The notes under the pieces are model-generated. The model did not search any database and was not told where the DNA came from. It saw only the letters and a list, made by a program, of their open reading frames with translations. Both the position numbers and the translations under genes were made by a program. Shown here piece after piece: positions 16,107 through 24,443 of a stretch of 41,631 nucleotides of DNA (position 1 is the first letter of the stretch; each line of letters begins with the position of its first letter). The DNA comes from Dietzia timorensis (GTDB lineage Bacteria; Actinomycetota; Actinomycetes; Mycobacteriales; Mycobacteriaceae), in the NCBI RefSeq assembly GCF_020742175.1, contig NZ_DYXM01000228.1, positions 1 to 41,631 of the forward strand. The letters run 5' to 3'.

Positions 16107-17108
16107 CTACGGAACCACCTTCGTATGCCACGTGTGAACGGCGCCCGCCCGGTAGAGGGCATCGCGGATCTTCTCCGCATGGGCACCGGAGGGCGCGAGC
16201 GCCATGATGCAACCGCCGAGCCCGCCGCCGGTGAGCTTCGCCCCCAGCGCGCCGGCGGCGTTCGCCTCGGCGACGAGGGAATCGAGCAGCGGGGAGCTCA
16301 CCCGGATCGACGCGAGGAGGCTGTGCACGGCGGACATCTTCTCCCCCAGCACCGTCTTCGCACCGGAGGTGAGATCGCCGACCGCGGCATCGGCGAGCTC
16401 GGCGAGCTCGGCGAGGATGCCCTCGACCCGCCCGGGCTCGGCCTCGCGCTGCACGCGGACCGACTCCACGGCCTCCGCGGTGCTGCCGGTGACCCCGGTA
16501 TCGGCGATGACGAAATCGAACTCGCCGCCGACGGAGATCGCCGTTACCTCCCCGCGCTGGAAGCGGATCGGACTATCGGCGACCACGGTGCGCGCGTCGA
16601 GCCCGCTCGGCTTGCCATGCGCCACGGTCTCGGCGGCCTGGATGATCGTATTGAGCTGCTCCGGGTCTAGTTCGCGCCCGGCCATTGAGCCGATGGCTCG
16701 ACCGATCGCCGCGCCGACGGCGGCGCTCGAACCGAGCCCACGGGCGAACGGGATGGTGCTATGCAGCCGCACGCTCACACCCGCCCCGGGCTGACCGGTA
16801 GCCTCGAGTGCCGCTGCGACGGCCGCACGCACGGGCCCGGTCTGGTGCTCCGTGTGGCACTGGTCGCCGGTGTATAGGTCGCTTTCGAGGTACAGCCCCT
16901 CGGCGCGCGGATTGACCCAGGCCTGCACACCGAGGACCTCGACCGGGATCGCGATCGCGGGGGCACCGTAAACGACGGAATGTTCCCCGAGCAGGATCGC
17001 CTTCGAATGGGCGTAGCCGGAACCGGCGTATTCGGTCTCCGTTGCGCCGTCCCCACCGCCGGTGGAGGCGGCGCGGGAACGAGCAGCGCTCAGCTGAACT
17101 TCGCTCAT
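16107..17108 (-). CDS. mvaK1: Mevalonate kinase
   Basis: A 333-residue GHMP kinase and first gene of the mevalonate operon. SKAILLGEHSVVYGAPAIA (35-53) is the mevalonate-kinase N-terminal signature. FARGLGSSAAVGAAIGRA (121-138) is the ATP loop, and KLTGGGLGGCIMALA near the C-terminus the third GHMP motif. GKPSGLDA supplies the catalytic Asp. About 25 extra N-terminal residues rich in Ser, Ala and Gly precede the domain. The ATG at 17108 has GGAGAGG about 6-10 nt upstream. The operon order mvaK1-mvaD-mvaK2-fni-mvaA-mvaS is the same as that known from Streptomyces sp. CL190. Confidence 0.95.
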   Translation of the reverse strand: MSEVQLSAARSRAASTGGGDGATETEYAGSGYAHSKAILLGEHSVVYGAPAIAIPVEVLGVQAWVNPRAEGLYLESDLYTGDQCHTEHQTGPVRAAVAAALEATGQPGAGVSVRLHSTIPFARGLGSSAAVGAAIGRAIGSMAGRELDPEQLNTIIQAAETVAHGKPSGLDARTVVADSPIRFQRGEVTAISVGGEFDFVIADTGVTGSTAEAVESVRVQREAEPGRVEGILAELAELADAAVGDLTSGAKTVLGEKMSAVHSLLASIRVSSPLLDSLVAEANAAGALGAKLTGGGLGGCIMALAPSGAHAEKIRDALYRAGAVHTWHTKVVP

Positions 17109-17173
17109 TCCACGTCCTCTCCCCCGTGGTGGATCGATGTGAACGCAAAATCCGGGGCGTTCGTATTCGATTC

Positions 17174-17179
17174 ATTATG
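17174..17179 (-). promoter_or_regulatory. Candidate -10 box of the mevalonate operon
   Basis: On the minus strand CATAAT lies about 65 nt upstream of mvaK1 ATG 17108, in an A/T-richer patch of the intergenic region. No good -35 hexamer is seen, as is common in actinobacteria. The call rests on the -10 alone. Confidence 0.3.
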
Positions 17180-17293
17180 GCACGACGACTTTTGTCCCCG
17201 CGAAGTTCACCGGCTCGACGATGTATTCGCACGTTCGCGCCCTGCTCGACGGCGTGCGGCCTAGCCGTCACACCAAAGGAAACTCTTTTCCGA

Positions 17294-17299
17294 TAAAAT
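17294..17299 (+). promoter_or_regulatory. Candidate -10 box of the TerC-family gene
   Basis: TAAAAT lies 27 nt before ATG 17327, leaving a short leader that contains GAGAGGA as ribosome site. The leader is too short for the yybP-ykoY manganese riboswitch that precedes many terC/alx genes. Confidence 0.4.
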
Positions 17300-17326
17300 G
17301 TGACCTCACTCGTATGAGAGGACTCG

Positions 17327-18487
17327 ATGTCGACCACAGTTTGGATCTTGACGGTCGCGCTGATCGTGGCGCTGCTCCTTTTCGACTACTTCTTCCACGT
17401 CCGCAAGGCGCACATTCCCACGATCAAGGAAGCGGCGGTGTGGTCGTCGATCTACGTCGGAATCGCCGTCTTGTTCGGCGTGGTCGTGTGGATCTTCGGC
17501 GGACAACAGATGGGCGTCGAATACTTCGCGGGCTATCTCACGGAGAAGGCGCTCAGCGTCGATAACCTGTTCGTATTCCTACTGGTCATCGCCAGTTTCA
17601 AGGTTCCACGGGCCGACCAGCAGAAGGTCTTGCTCTTCGGCATCGTGTTCTCCCTGATCGCGCGCACGGCGTTCATCTTCATCGGCGCCGCGGCACTCGA
17701 GCGCTTCGCGGTGCTCTTCTACATCTTCGGCCTCTTCCTCATCTGGACCGCGGGCCGGCTCATCACCGACGACAGCGACGACGACGCCGACAACATCGCG
17801 GTCCGCGTGGCGAAGAAGGTCATCCCCTCGACCGACCACTTCGACGGCGACAAGCTGTTCACCGTCGAAAATGGCAAGCGCGTCATGACGCCGATGTTGC
17901 TTGTCATGGTGGCCATCGGCGGCACCGACGTGATGTTCGCCTTCGACTCGATCCCGGCGATCTTCGGTATCACCCAGGACGTATTCATCGTCTTCACCGC
18001 GGTCACCTTCTCGCTCCTGGGTCTGCGCCAGCTGTACTTCCTCCTCGACGGTCTCCTCGATCGCCTCGTGTTCCTGTCCTACGGCCTGTCGGCGATCCTC
18101 GCGTTCATCGGCGTCAAGCTCGTGCTCCACGCGCTGCACGAGAACAACCTCCCATTCATCAACGACGGCGAACCGGTCAACGTGTGGGAGGTCCCGACCG
18201 AACTGTCGCTCGCGGTGATCGTCGTCGTCATCATCATTGTCGTGATCACCTCGCTCTACACCCCGGTCGGCCAGCGCAAGACGCGCCAGAACTCGGTGCT
18301 CAAGCACGCCAAGGAAGTCCTTCACGACGAGGACGACGAGGACGCCGCGCACAAGCACGAGTCGCTCATGAAGGAGGCCCACGCCAAGCTCCACCAGGGC
18401 GAGGAGACAGAGGAGATCCGCACGTACATGGATCACGTCGCGTACCGGATGAAGTACGGCGAAAACCCGAAGGAAGCCGAGGCGTAG
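17327..18487 (+). CDS. TerC/Alx-family integral membrane protein
   Basis: A 386-residue TerC-family protein; studied relatives export Mn2+ (Alx/TerC, sometimes for newly exported metalloenzymes). About eight or nine membrane segments are visible. LTEKALSVDNLFVFLLVIASF (about 71-91) and FAFDSIPAIFGITQD (about 205-219) carry the conserved acidic residues (ExxxxxDN and D) that define the family. A charged, His- and Asp/Glu-rich C-terminal tail of about 70 residues follows the last helix. It is monocistronic and divergent from the mevalonate operon. Transport of manganese is inferred from the family; tellurite resistance is a historical name. Confidence 0.9.
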   Translation: MSTTVWILTVALIVALLLFDYFFHVRKAHIPTIKEAAVWSSIYVGIAVLFGVVVWIFGGQQMGVEYFAGYLTEKALSVDNLFVFLLVIASFKVPRADQQKVLLFGIVFSLIARTAFIFIGAAALERFAVLFYIFGLFLIWTAGRLITDDSDDDADNIAVRVAKKVIPSTDHFDGDKLFTVENGKRVMTPMLLVMVAIGGTDVMFAFDSIPAIFGITQDVFIVFTAVTFSLLGLRQLYFLLDGLLDRLVFLSYGLSAILAFIGVKLVLHALHENNLPFINDGEPVNVWEVPTELSLAVIVVVIIIVVITSLYTPVGQRKTRQNSVLKHAKEVLHDEDDEDAAHKHESLMKEAHAKLHQGEETEEIRTYMDHVAYRMKYGENPKEAEA

Positions 18488-18520
18488 GCCCGACTCAACT
18501 CAGAGCAGCACCGGCCCGGT

Positions 18521-19438
18521 TCATCCGAGCCAGAAGCTGGCCTCCAATGTTGTAGCGCGGCCGCCCAGGGCGGGTGCGAGGTGCGGGTCTTTCCCCACCA
18601 TCGCCCCGCCGGCGCCCGTGGCGCGTCGCGGGTGCCTCGATGCCGAGGAGAGCACCTCGTCCACGCGCGCGACAATCGCCGCCGCTTCGCAGCGCACATA
18701 GCCCGGAGGCACCGAGATCACCCGCCATCCGGGCACGCGCGGCGCGGGCCCCTCGACGATCACCGCGCGCAGTGCCCTGTGCAGCAGAAGCGGCGACCAC
18801 ACGATCTGACTCCCACCTGGCGGCGACAAACGTATCTGCTCGCCGGGGCGAAACCCGTCGATCCCGGCCTGCACCAGCTGAGCCCGAAGCCACGACACTT
18901 CTCTCGTGGGGCTCGCCGCGTCGACACCCGCGATGACGCGCCGGATGAACCGCGCCCGAGGAAACTCCTCGACGCACTCGGCCAGTTCTTCGCGCGTGCC
19001 CGGCTGCACGCGCTCGAGTCCGTCGAGAGCGATGCTCGCCTCGACGAACGACGCCGTGCGGCATAGTTCCGCCGCGGTCGCCACCGGATCGGCGACGCGC
19101 ATACCGTCCACCTCGCGAATTCGCTTTTCGGCGGGCACCAGCCGCGTGTGTCTGCGGCCGGGCAACGAACGCCGCGCCATCGCCGACGCCACGTGTGGCA
19201 CGGCACCGCGCGGTATCCACGGGTGATGCCACAGCAGCGCGGCCGACCAACCGACCAGGACCGCGTCCGGATATTGGACGGCGACCGCACGCGTGCGCAC
19301 CGCGAAGGTCGGCCGCACGTCGCGCCGCAGGTGCATGCCCGGCCATAACTGCCGGTAGTTTTTGTCGACCGCGGACCTGGGGATATGACGTCGTAGGTCC
19401 GTGCCCAGCACCGGACCGCGCGGATACTCGTAACCCAT
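18521..19438 (-). CDS. DUF559-like protein lacking the nuclease core, unknown function
   Basis: A 305-residue protein built like the common actinobacterial proteins with an AbiEi-type N-terminal region and a C-terminal Vsr/DUF559 endonuclease domain. The N-terminal part shows LRRHIPRSAVDKNYRQLWPGMHLRRD and WSAALLWHHPW. The C-terminal half keeps EVSWLRAQLVQAGI and GWRVISVPPGYVR...IVARVDEVLSSA. The acidic DxAW and LEYDG-type catalytic segments expected in between are replaced by non-acidic sequence (LSPPGGSQIVWSPLLLHRALRAVIVEG). It is therefore probably not an active nuclease. The tail of about 45 residues is Gly/Ala/Arg-rich. The start is ATG 19438. It is convergent with the TerC gene 33 nt away. 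Confidence 0.6.
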   Translation of the reverse strand: MGYEYPRGPVLGTDLRRHIPRSAVDKNYRQLWPGMHLRRDVRPTFAVRTRAVAVQYPDAVLVGWSAALLWHHPWIPRGAVPHVASAMARRSLPGRRHTRLVPAEKRIREVDGMRVADPVATAAELCRTASFVEASIALDGLERVQPGTREELAECVEEFPRARFIRRVIAGVDAASPTREVSWLRAQLVQAGIDGFRPGEQIRLSPPGGSQIVWSPLLLHRALRAVIVEGPAPRVPGWRVISVPPGYVRCEAAAIVARVDEVLSSASRHPRRATGAGGAMVGKDPHLAPALGGRATTLEASFWLG

Positions 19439-19521
19439 GCCCTGATCATCGCCCGTCAGGCGCCGCCCGTGGGGCCGCTACATTTCTCCGGCGCGGGCCA
19501 CTCCTCTCCGCGTCTCGACGG

Positions 19522-19527
19522 TAAAAT
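19522..19527 (+). promoter_or_regulatory. Candidate -10 box upstream of the AraC-type regulator
   Basis: TAAAAT stands in an otherwise GC-rich intergenic stretch 44 nt before the TTG start at 19572. No matching -35 is visible. Confidence 0.35.
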
Positions 19528-19571
19528 CACCGGGACCAGCTACCAGACGCACTGCAAGAACGGTCGCCGCC

Positions 19572-20630
19572 TTGGAACCCCTGATTCGCTCCGCCAGCCT
19601 GCGCGGCTTCGCGCCGCTCATCACGGCTCTCGGCGGGGACCCCGGCGCGTATCTCTCCCGGTTCGGCATCCCCCGCCGCGCCCTCGACCGCGACGACGGG
19701 CTCGTGTCCATCACCGCGCACGATCTCATGCTCGACGCGGCCGCGGCGGAACTCGGGTGCCCGGACCTCGGTCTGCGCCTCGCCGAACACCAGGATCTCG
19801 ATATCCTCGGTCCCATCGCGGTCGCCGTCGCAGCATCCTCCAATGGCGCCGAGGCGCTTCGCTACGCCGCGCAGTTCATGTTCGTCCACAGCCCGGCGCT
19901 CGCGATCGAGATCTCCCCTGACCCGTGGGACGAGCGTGGGGTCGTCGCGCTCACCTATCGCAAGGACATCTTGCAATCGCCGTACTCGCCGCAGGCCATC
20001 GAACTCGGCCTCGGAGTCTTCTTCCACGTGGGTTCGTCGCTGCTCGCAGGCGCCCCGGGGTTCCGCTCCGTGGAGATCCCGCATTCGCCGATTGCGCCGG
20101 TATCGCGCTACACCGAGTTCTTCGGCACCGACGTGAAGTTCAACCGGCCGACCGCGGCACTGCGCGTTGATCGCAGGGTGCTGGAGAACTCCTTTGCCTC
20201 GGCCGACGACACCGTCCGAAGTGCCGCGGTCGACTTTCTCTCGGCGCGGTATTCGAACCCGAATCAGTCGTTCGCGCACCGCACGCGCCTGGCCATCGCC
20301 GAGCACCTGCACGCGGGTGCCCCGTCACTGTCCACGATCGCCGAGCTCCTCACCCAACATCCGAGGACCCTGCAGCGCCAGCTCGCCGAGGAGGACACGA
20401 GCTACGCTGTCATCCTCGACTCGGTTCGCCGGGACACCGCATACCGCTACCTCACGACAACCGACCTCCCACTCGGCCAGATCGCCTCGCTCGTCGGCTT
20501 CCGCGAACAGTCCGCGCTCAGCCACGCCGTCCGCCGCTGGTACGGAGTCTCCCCGCGGGAGCTTCGCGATGGAGGTCCTGGCGCCGGTCCCGGGTATACA
20601 CCAGGCCACACCCGGGGGGACGCCACATAA
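19572..20630 (+). CDS. AraC-family transcriptional regulator (OruR/ArgR-like)
   Basis: A 352-residue regulator. The N-terminal half is an arabinose-binding-like domain of the OruR/ToxT kind (LRGFAPLITALGGDPGAYLSRFGIP at the start, CPDLGLRLAEHQDLDILGPIA in the middle). The C-terminal third is the double helix-turn-helix: SLSTIAELLTQHPRTLQRQL (about 253-272) and LPLGQIASLVGFREQSALSHA (about 299-319), ending in the family RRWYGVSPRELR. The TTG at 19572 is the only start that keeps the whole N-terminal domain. It lies 85 nt upstream of and in line with the MBL-fold gene, which it may control. The ligand is unknown. Confidence 0.85.
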   Translation: MEPLIRSASLRGFAPLITALGGDPGAYLSRFGIPRRALDRDDGLVSITAHDLMLDAAAAELGCPDLGLRLAEHQDLDILGPIAVAVAASSNGAEALRYAAQFMFVHSPALAIEISPDPWDERGVVALTYRKDILQSPYSPQAIELGLGVFFHVGSSLLAGAPGFRSVEIPHSPIAPVSRYTEFFGTDVKFNRPTAALRVDRRVLENSFASADDTVRSAAVDFLSARYSNPNQSFAHRTRLAIAEHLHAGAPSLSTIAELLTQHPRTLQRQLAEEDTSYAVILDSVRRDTAYRYLTTTDLPLGQIASLVGFREQSALSHAVRRWYGVSPRELRDGGPGAGPGYTPGHTRGDAT

Positions 20631-20653
20631 ACTTGTCGTCACAGAACAAGTTT
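20629..20653. repeat. Inverted repeat between the AraC and MBL genes
   Basis: AAACTTGT (20629-20636) and ACAAGTTT (20646-20653) are perfect inverted copies with a 9-nt loop, followed by two more T residues. It begins on the AraC stop codon. It could be a weak terminator or, given its low GC in GC-rich DNA, a regulator-binding site ahead of the MBL gene. Confidence 0.5.
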
Positions 20654-20715
20654 TTCCCCGCAACCGGGAGCAATGTCGAGGTAAGCAACGAACTGCCAGA
20701 TGAAGGAGCCGCCGC

Positions 20716-21888
20716 GTGTCCCAGGCAACCGAACCCACCACGACCGACGAGAAGACCACCGCCGCAACGAGTACCGATGACGCGCTCGCCGCGATCGGCG
20801 CCCGCACGATCCCCGAGTTCGAGGGGGTACACGACGTGTGGCCGCGCGGCAAGCGACTCGACGCCGTGCGTGAGGCGGCGGAGAAGTACAAGCGCCGCTT
20901 CAAGGAGCAGGGGCAGGTCACCGCGGTGAAGTCGGTGGATGTCGCCGGCGCCCCGTACCCGGTCAACTATGCATTCAACGATGCCGTGCGCCCGCCGTAC
21001 ATCCCGCTGATCACGATGATCAACCGCATGGTTGTCGTGCAGTACGAGGATTGGAACGGGACCGCCCGCACTCTCGTCTTCGAGCCGACGATGCCCGAGG
21101 GCTCCGCAGAGGCGCCGTTCTACGACAATCTGCAGAAGTGGGCGAACTCGATTCCGTTCGGCAAGCGGGTCACCGACTTTATTCTCAAGTACTACTACGA
21201 GCCGGACGAGGCACTTGCGAAGGTCGGTCTGACGCCCGAGGATGTCGATTTCTGCACCTTCGACCACCTGCACGTCCAGGATCCGCGGATGATCCTCGGC
21301 TCCTCCAGCGTGATCGAAGGCGAGTCCGAGCCTCGCAAGCCGCTGTTCGGGAACGCGAAGATGCTCGTGCACCGCAAGGAGCTTGCCACGCTCGAGTCGC
21401 TGCACCCCATGCAGTGGGCCTGGTACGTCGAAGACGGCCTCGAGGGCGTCGACATGTCCAAGTTCGCGCTGTTCGAGGGCGATATCGAGCTCGGCCCCGG
21501 CATCTCGCTCCTGTGGACGCCGGGGCACACCGACGGCAACCACTCGCTCGTGATCAACACTCCGGACGGGGTGTGGGTGTCCTCCGAGAATGGCATCTCG
21601 CTCGACAATTGGCAGCCGGAACAGTCGAAGATCCCGGGCGTGCGCAAGTACCACGAGGAGTTCGGCCGCGAGATCTGCCCGAATGCCAACACGCTCGAGG
21701 ATTCCCTCGACCAGTACGACTCCATGATCAAGGAAAAGACCATGGCGGATCCGTGCAAGGACGACCCGCGCTGGCTTCAGATCCTGCCCTCGACCGAGCT
21801 CGCGCCGTGGAAGCGTTTCTGGCCGGTCGTACCCACGTATTGCCACGGCGGGATCTCGTACGGCACGATCACGCCGCGGAAGAAGTAG
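20716..21888 (+). CDS. Metallo-beta-lactamase-fold protein with atypical metal motif
   Basis: A 390-residue soluble protein that looks like a metallo-beta-lactamase-fold hydrolase. The region VDFCTFDHLHVQDPR (about 177-191) sits where the HxHxDH motif should be: H184 and H186 are present but the following Asp-His pair is Gln188-Asp189. The later LWTPGHTDGNHSL (267-279) keeps the third metal histidine. VSSENGISLDNW follows where another ligand Asp normally lies. The N-terminal 95 residues are outside the usual fold. The GTG at 20716 has AAGGAG 8 nt upstream. Function and substrate are unknown; an altered metal centre or a non-hydrolytic role are both possible. Confidence 0.75.
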   Translation: MSQATEPTTTDEKTTAATSTDDALAAIGARTIPEFEGVHDVWPRGKRLDAVREAAEKYKRRFKEQGQVTAVKSVDVAGAPYPVNYAFNDAVRPPYIPLITMINRMVVVQYEDWNGTARTLVFEPTMPEGSAEAPFYDNLQKWANSIPFGKRVTDFILKYYYEPDEALAKVGLTPEDVDFCTFDHLHVQDPRMILGSSSVIEGESEPRKPLFGNAKMLVHRKELATLESLHPMQWAWYVEDGLEGVDMSKFALFEGDIELGPGISLLWTPGHTDGNHSLVINTPDGVWVSSENGISLDNWQPEQSKIPGVRKYHEEFGREICPNANTLEDSLDQYDSMIKEKTMADPCKDDPRWLQILPSTELAPWKRFWPVVPTYCHGGISYGTITPRKK

Positions 21889-21902
21889 GGTCCAGCCGGC
21901 GA

Positions 21903-22397
21903 CTAGCCTCCCGCGGTGCGGCCTCCCGCAGGCATCGGCGGGAGGCCGAGCTTGCGGTGGTCCCACGAGCGCGTCCGAGCGACGTCAACCCGCACGGCTA
22001 TACGTTTGTGGAGCATCGCGGCGACCATGGGTTCGGCCTCGGCGTCGTAGTCGCCGTAGTAACGCTCCCAGATATCGATGCCGAGCCGCTGGAGCGCGTC
22101 GGGGTCGGTGGTGATCTCCGCGTGCCCCTCAAGGGCGACGCCGCGCAGGCTGTCGTAGGTGTCGCCGTCCTCGATGAGCACGCTGACACGCGAATCCCGA
22201 CGCAGGTTAACGGCCTTCTGTGATTTTTCCTTCGTCTCGAACCACAGGTGCCCATCGAGGTAGCCGAACCACATGGCGACCAGGTGCGGCTGCCCGCCGG
22301 AGCCGACCGTGGCAAGTGTGGCGGTGCGCCGGGAGGCGATGAACTCGTCGATCTCACCCGGGCTCATCTCGATCTCGGATCTTCGGTTCGTGCCCAT
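21903..22397 (-). CDS. PPOX-class flavin/F420-binding oxidoreductase
   Basis: A 164-residue split beta-barrel protein of the pyridoxamine-phosphate-oxidase superfamily, close to the F420- or FMN-dependent Rv1155-type proteins of actinobacteria. Features: EIDEFIASRRTATLATVGSG at the start, PHLVAMWFGYLDGHLWFET, KAVNLRRDSRVSVLIEDGD and VALEGHAEI. The ATG at 22397 is preferred, with GGAAGGA about 8 nt upstream; longer frames read into GlfT2 coding sequence. It lies 47 nt downstream of glfT2 on the same strand and may be co-transcribed. Cofactor choice cannot be settled from the sequence. Confidence 0.82.
   Translation of the reverse strand: MGTNRRSEIEMSPGEIDEFIASRRTATLATVGSGGQPHLVAMWFGYLDGHLWFETKEKSQKAVNLRRDSRVSVLIEDGDTYDSLRGVALEGHAEITTDPDALQRLGIDIWERYYGDYDAEAEPMVAAMLHKRIAVRVDVARTRSWDHRKLGLPPMPAGGRTAGG
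21920..21947. terminator. GC-rich hairpin at the convergent gene ends
   Basis: GGCCTCCCGC (21920-21929) and GCGGGAGGCC (21938-21947) form a perfect 10-bp stem with an 8-nt loop, 31 nt after the MBL stop. It lies inside the last codons of the PPOX gene and has no T-run, so it would act as an actinobacterial T-less terminator, if at all. Confidence 0.4.
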
Positions 22398-22444
22398 CGC
22401 CCGTCCTTCCCGGGTGCCGGCGCGGCGCCGCGCTCCCGCAGTGC

Positions 22445-24322
22445 TCAGCTGTTGTAGAGACGCTCCCAGTTCTCGCGCCCGGTGAGCTCGGGCTGCGCGG
22501 CGCGCCAACGCTCCGCGGCCGCGTCGAACTCGGAGTTCAGCCGGCGCAGCACCGCCTCGAGTTCCTTGGTGATCGCGATCGCCCGTTGCCTGTCGAAGGT
22601 GCGGTGGCGCACGCCGGTCTGGGAGGCGTCGGTGACGTAGGCCTCCGCGAACAGCGAGACGTGCCACCATTTAGCGTCCTCGAACGGGATCGACACCGGT
22701 CCCGGGCGTTTGCGGCCGAGCAGCGCCTGCACCGCGCGCTTGCCGAGGATCTTGTCGTCGGCGCTGTCGTCGGGAGTCCCCTCGCGGCGCGCGACGGTGA
22801 CCCCGGCGGGCATGGCGTCGACCGGCAACTTCTTGGTTTCCGGGTACCGCTCGCGCTCGGCGCGGATGGACTGGAGGGCGCGCTGTCCGCCGTCATCCAG
22901 CGTGCTTGGCCCTTCGAGGAATGCCTCGATGCCGCGGATTCGCGTGATGGCGAGGCCGTAGCTCATCGAGGCGATGGTCTGGCCGATCGTGCGGCGCAGA
23001 CGGGCGATGGCCTGCTTGCGGGTGATGCCGTGGCGGATCGTCGCCGTGATGAGCGAATTGCGCTGGTAGAAAAACTGGCCGAAGTCGTCGGCGTCCTTCC
23101 AGTAGAAGTCCGCGTGCCACACCGCGGCGCCCTGCAGGGTCGCGGTCGGGTAGCCGGCCTGGCGCGCGCGGATGCCGTACTCGATGTCGTCCCACTGAAA
23201 GAAGTACGGCATCGGCAGGCCGATGTCTTCTGTGACCTCGCTGGGCACGAGGCACGACCACCAGGCGTTGTACTCCGCGTCGATGCGGCGCTCCTGGATG
23301 TTGTCGATGACCGACTCGTCGCGGACCGCCCAGTCGTCCGAATCGAGGCCGGCCTTGAGCTGGGACATGTCCGTGCGCTCGCCGGAGACGAGAAGGTAGT
23401 CGGGGTTGAAAAGGTAGAGCATCTGCGCGCCGACGAGGATCGGCGAGCGCGTGAGCTGGGCGAAGGCGAACAGGCGCAGGACCGATTCTGGTTCGACGCG
23501 GACGTCGTCGTCCATGAGAAGGGTGTCGACCGGGCCCGAGGCGAGGGAGTCGGTGCTCGTCGCCTCGAACAGGCCGCGGGAGAAGCCGCCTGCGCCGCCG
23601 AGGTTGGCCTGGCGGATATAACGCAGCTTGTCGCCGAAAATGCCTTTTGCCTGCTGGAGGTTCTCGCGGGTCTCTACGAGATCGGTGCCCTGGTCGGTGA
23701 GGTAGACGGTGCCGACGAGGTCGACGACCTCGGAATCTTCGGCGAGCGCGGAGACGGTGGCGGCGCAGTCGTCGGCGCGGTTGAAGGTGCAGATGGCGAT
23801 CGCGGTCTGGCGGCGTTCGCGAGTGGTGGTGGCGTACCAGCGGATGCTGGTGATCCGCGCGTCGTGGTCGAAGGCGCGCAGGTCGAGCCACATCCCTCCG
23901 CCGTCATAAAACGAGGTGACGGGAACGGTGAGCGAGGCGGTGCCGGAGCCGATATGGCGGGTGAAGTCGACGGTGCGGACGTGGGATCCGATATCGGAGG
24001 CGCGCACGAGAACGTCGACCTCGCCGCCGGATTCGGTCTCGATGGCGACCTCGACGCGGACGGAATCGAGCTCGGTCCAGCGCTGCCAGTAGCTTGCCTC
24101 GAAGCGGCCGAAGTAGGTGTTCGTGTCGACGCGTGCGCCGGCGCCGAGGTGCAGGGTGTCGCGGGTGCGGCGGACTCGGCCGGCGTGTTCGCGGGTGTAG
24201 AGCTGGTCGTTGACCCAGGAGCGCGTTCCGGCGAAGAACGTGCGCTGGATAAGCACGTCCCGCGGGCCGCGCTCGGCACCTGCCGCCGCGCCGGTCTCGT
24301 TCTGTGCCTTTGTGTCCTGCAC
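22445..24322 (-). CDS. glfT2: Galactofuranosyltransferase GlfT2, galactan polymerase
   Basis: A 625-residue processive enzyme that adds alternating beta-1,5 and beta-1,6 galactofuranose to the galactan chain (Rv3808c type). The N-terminal beta-sandwich domain (about 25-165) precedes the GT2 core. The core has AIAICTFNRADDC, RQANLGGAGGFSRG, metal site LLMDDDVRVEPES (D271-D273), WWSCLVP, FFQWDDIEYGIRA (catalytic Asp pair 378/379) and VWHADFYWKD (H403). A helical C-terminal domain completes it; the length is as in mycobacteria. The start is GTG 24322 with GAGGAG upstream. No glf mutase gene is beside it here. Confidence 0.95.
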   Translation of the reverse strand: MQDTKAQNETGAAAGAERGPRDVLIQRTFFAGTRSWVNDQLYTREHAGRVRRTRDTLHLGAGARVDTNTYFGRFEASYWQRWTELDSVRVEVAIETESGGEVDVLVRASDIGSHVRTVDFTRHIGSGTASLTVPVTSFYDGGGMWLDLRAFDHDARITSIRWYATTTRERRQTAIAICTFNRADDCAATVSALAEDSEVVDLVGTVYLTDQGTDLVETRENLQQAKGIFGDKLRYIRQANLGGAGGFSRGLFEATSTDSLASGPVDTLLMDDDVRVEPESVLRLFAFAQLTRSPILVGAQMLYLFNPDYLLVSGERTDMSQLKAGLDSDDWAVRDESVIDNIQERRIDAEYNAWWSCLVPSEVTEDIGLPMPYFFQWDDIEYGIRARQAGYPTATLQGAAVWHADFYWKDADDFGQFFYQRNSLITATIRHGITRKQAIARLRRTIGQTIASMSYGLAITRIRGIEAFLEGPSTLDDGGQRALQSIRAERERYPETKKLPVDAMPAGVTVARREGTPDDSADDKILGKRAVQALLGRKRPGPVSIPFEDAKWWHVSLFAEAYVTDASQTGVRHRTFDRQRAIAITKELEAVLRRLNSEFDAAAERWRAAQPELTGRENWERLYNS

Positions 24323-24443
24323 CTTAAGTCGCTACTCCTCGTTCCGTGCCCGCCCGTGCCACGCCACGGGGGCCGAGAAGTGGCGCCGCGGCACGCGAAG
24401 CTCATGGTCTACGTGCACGAACAGGCTACTACGCAGGCCCGAT

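Noticed and set aside
15057..16670. 537-codon open frame on the plus strand across the mevalonate genes
   Set aside because: It is antisense to mvaD and mvaK1, whose motifs are unmistakable. Its translation is Arg/Gly/Asp-rich without family motifs, as expected from GC-rich third positions read backwards.
17200..17326. yybP-ykoY manganese riboswitch before the TerC-family gene
   Set aside because: The likely leader is under 30 nt and the conserved riboswitch core sequences are absent.
22420..22433. GCGCGGCGCCGCGC perfect palindrome between PPOX and glfT2
   Set aside because: Pure G/C palindromes of this length are expected by chance in such GC-rich DNA; no promoter element is nearby.
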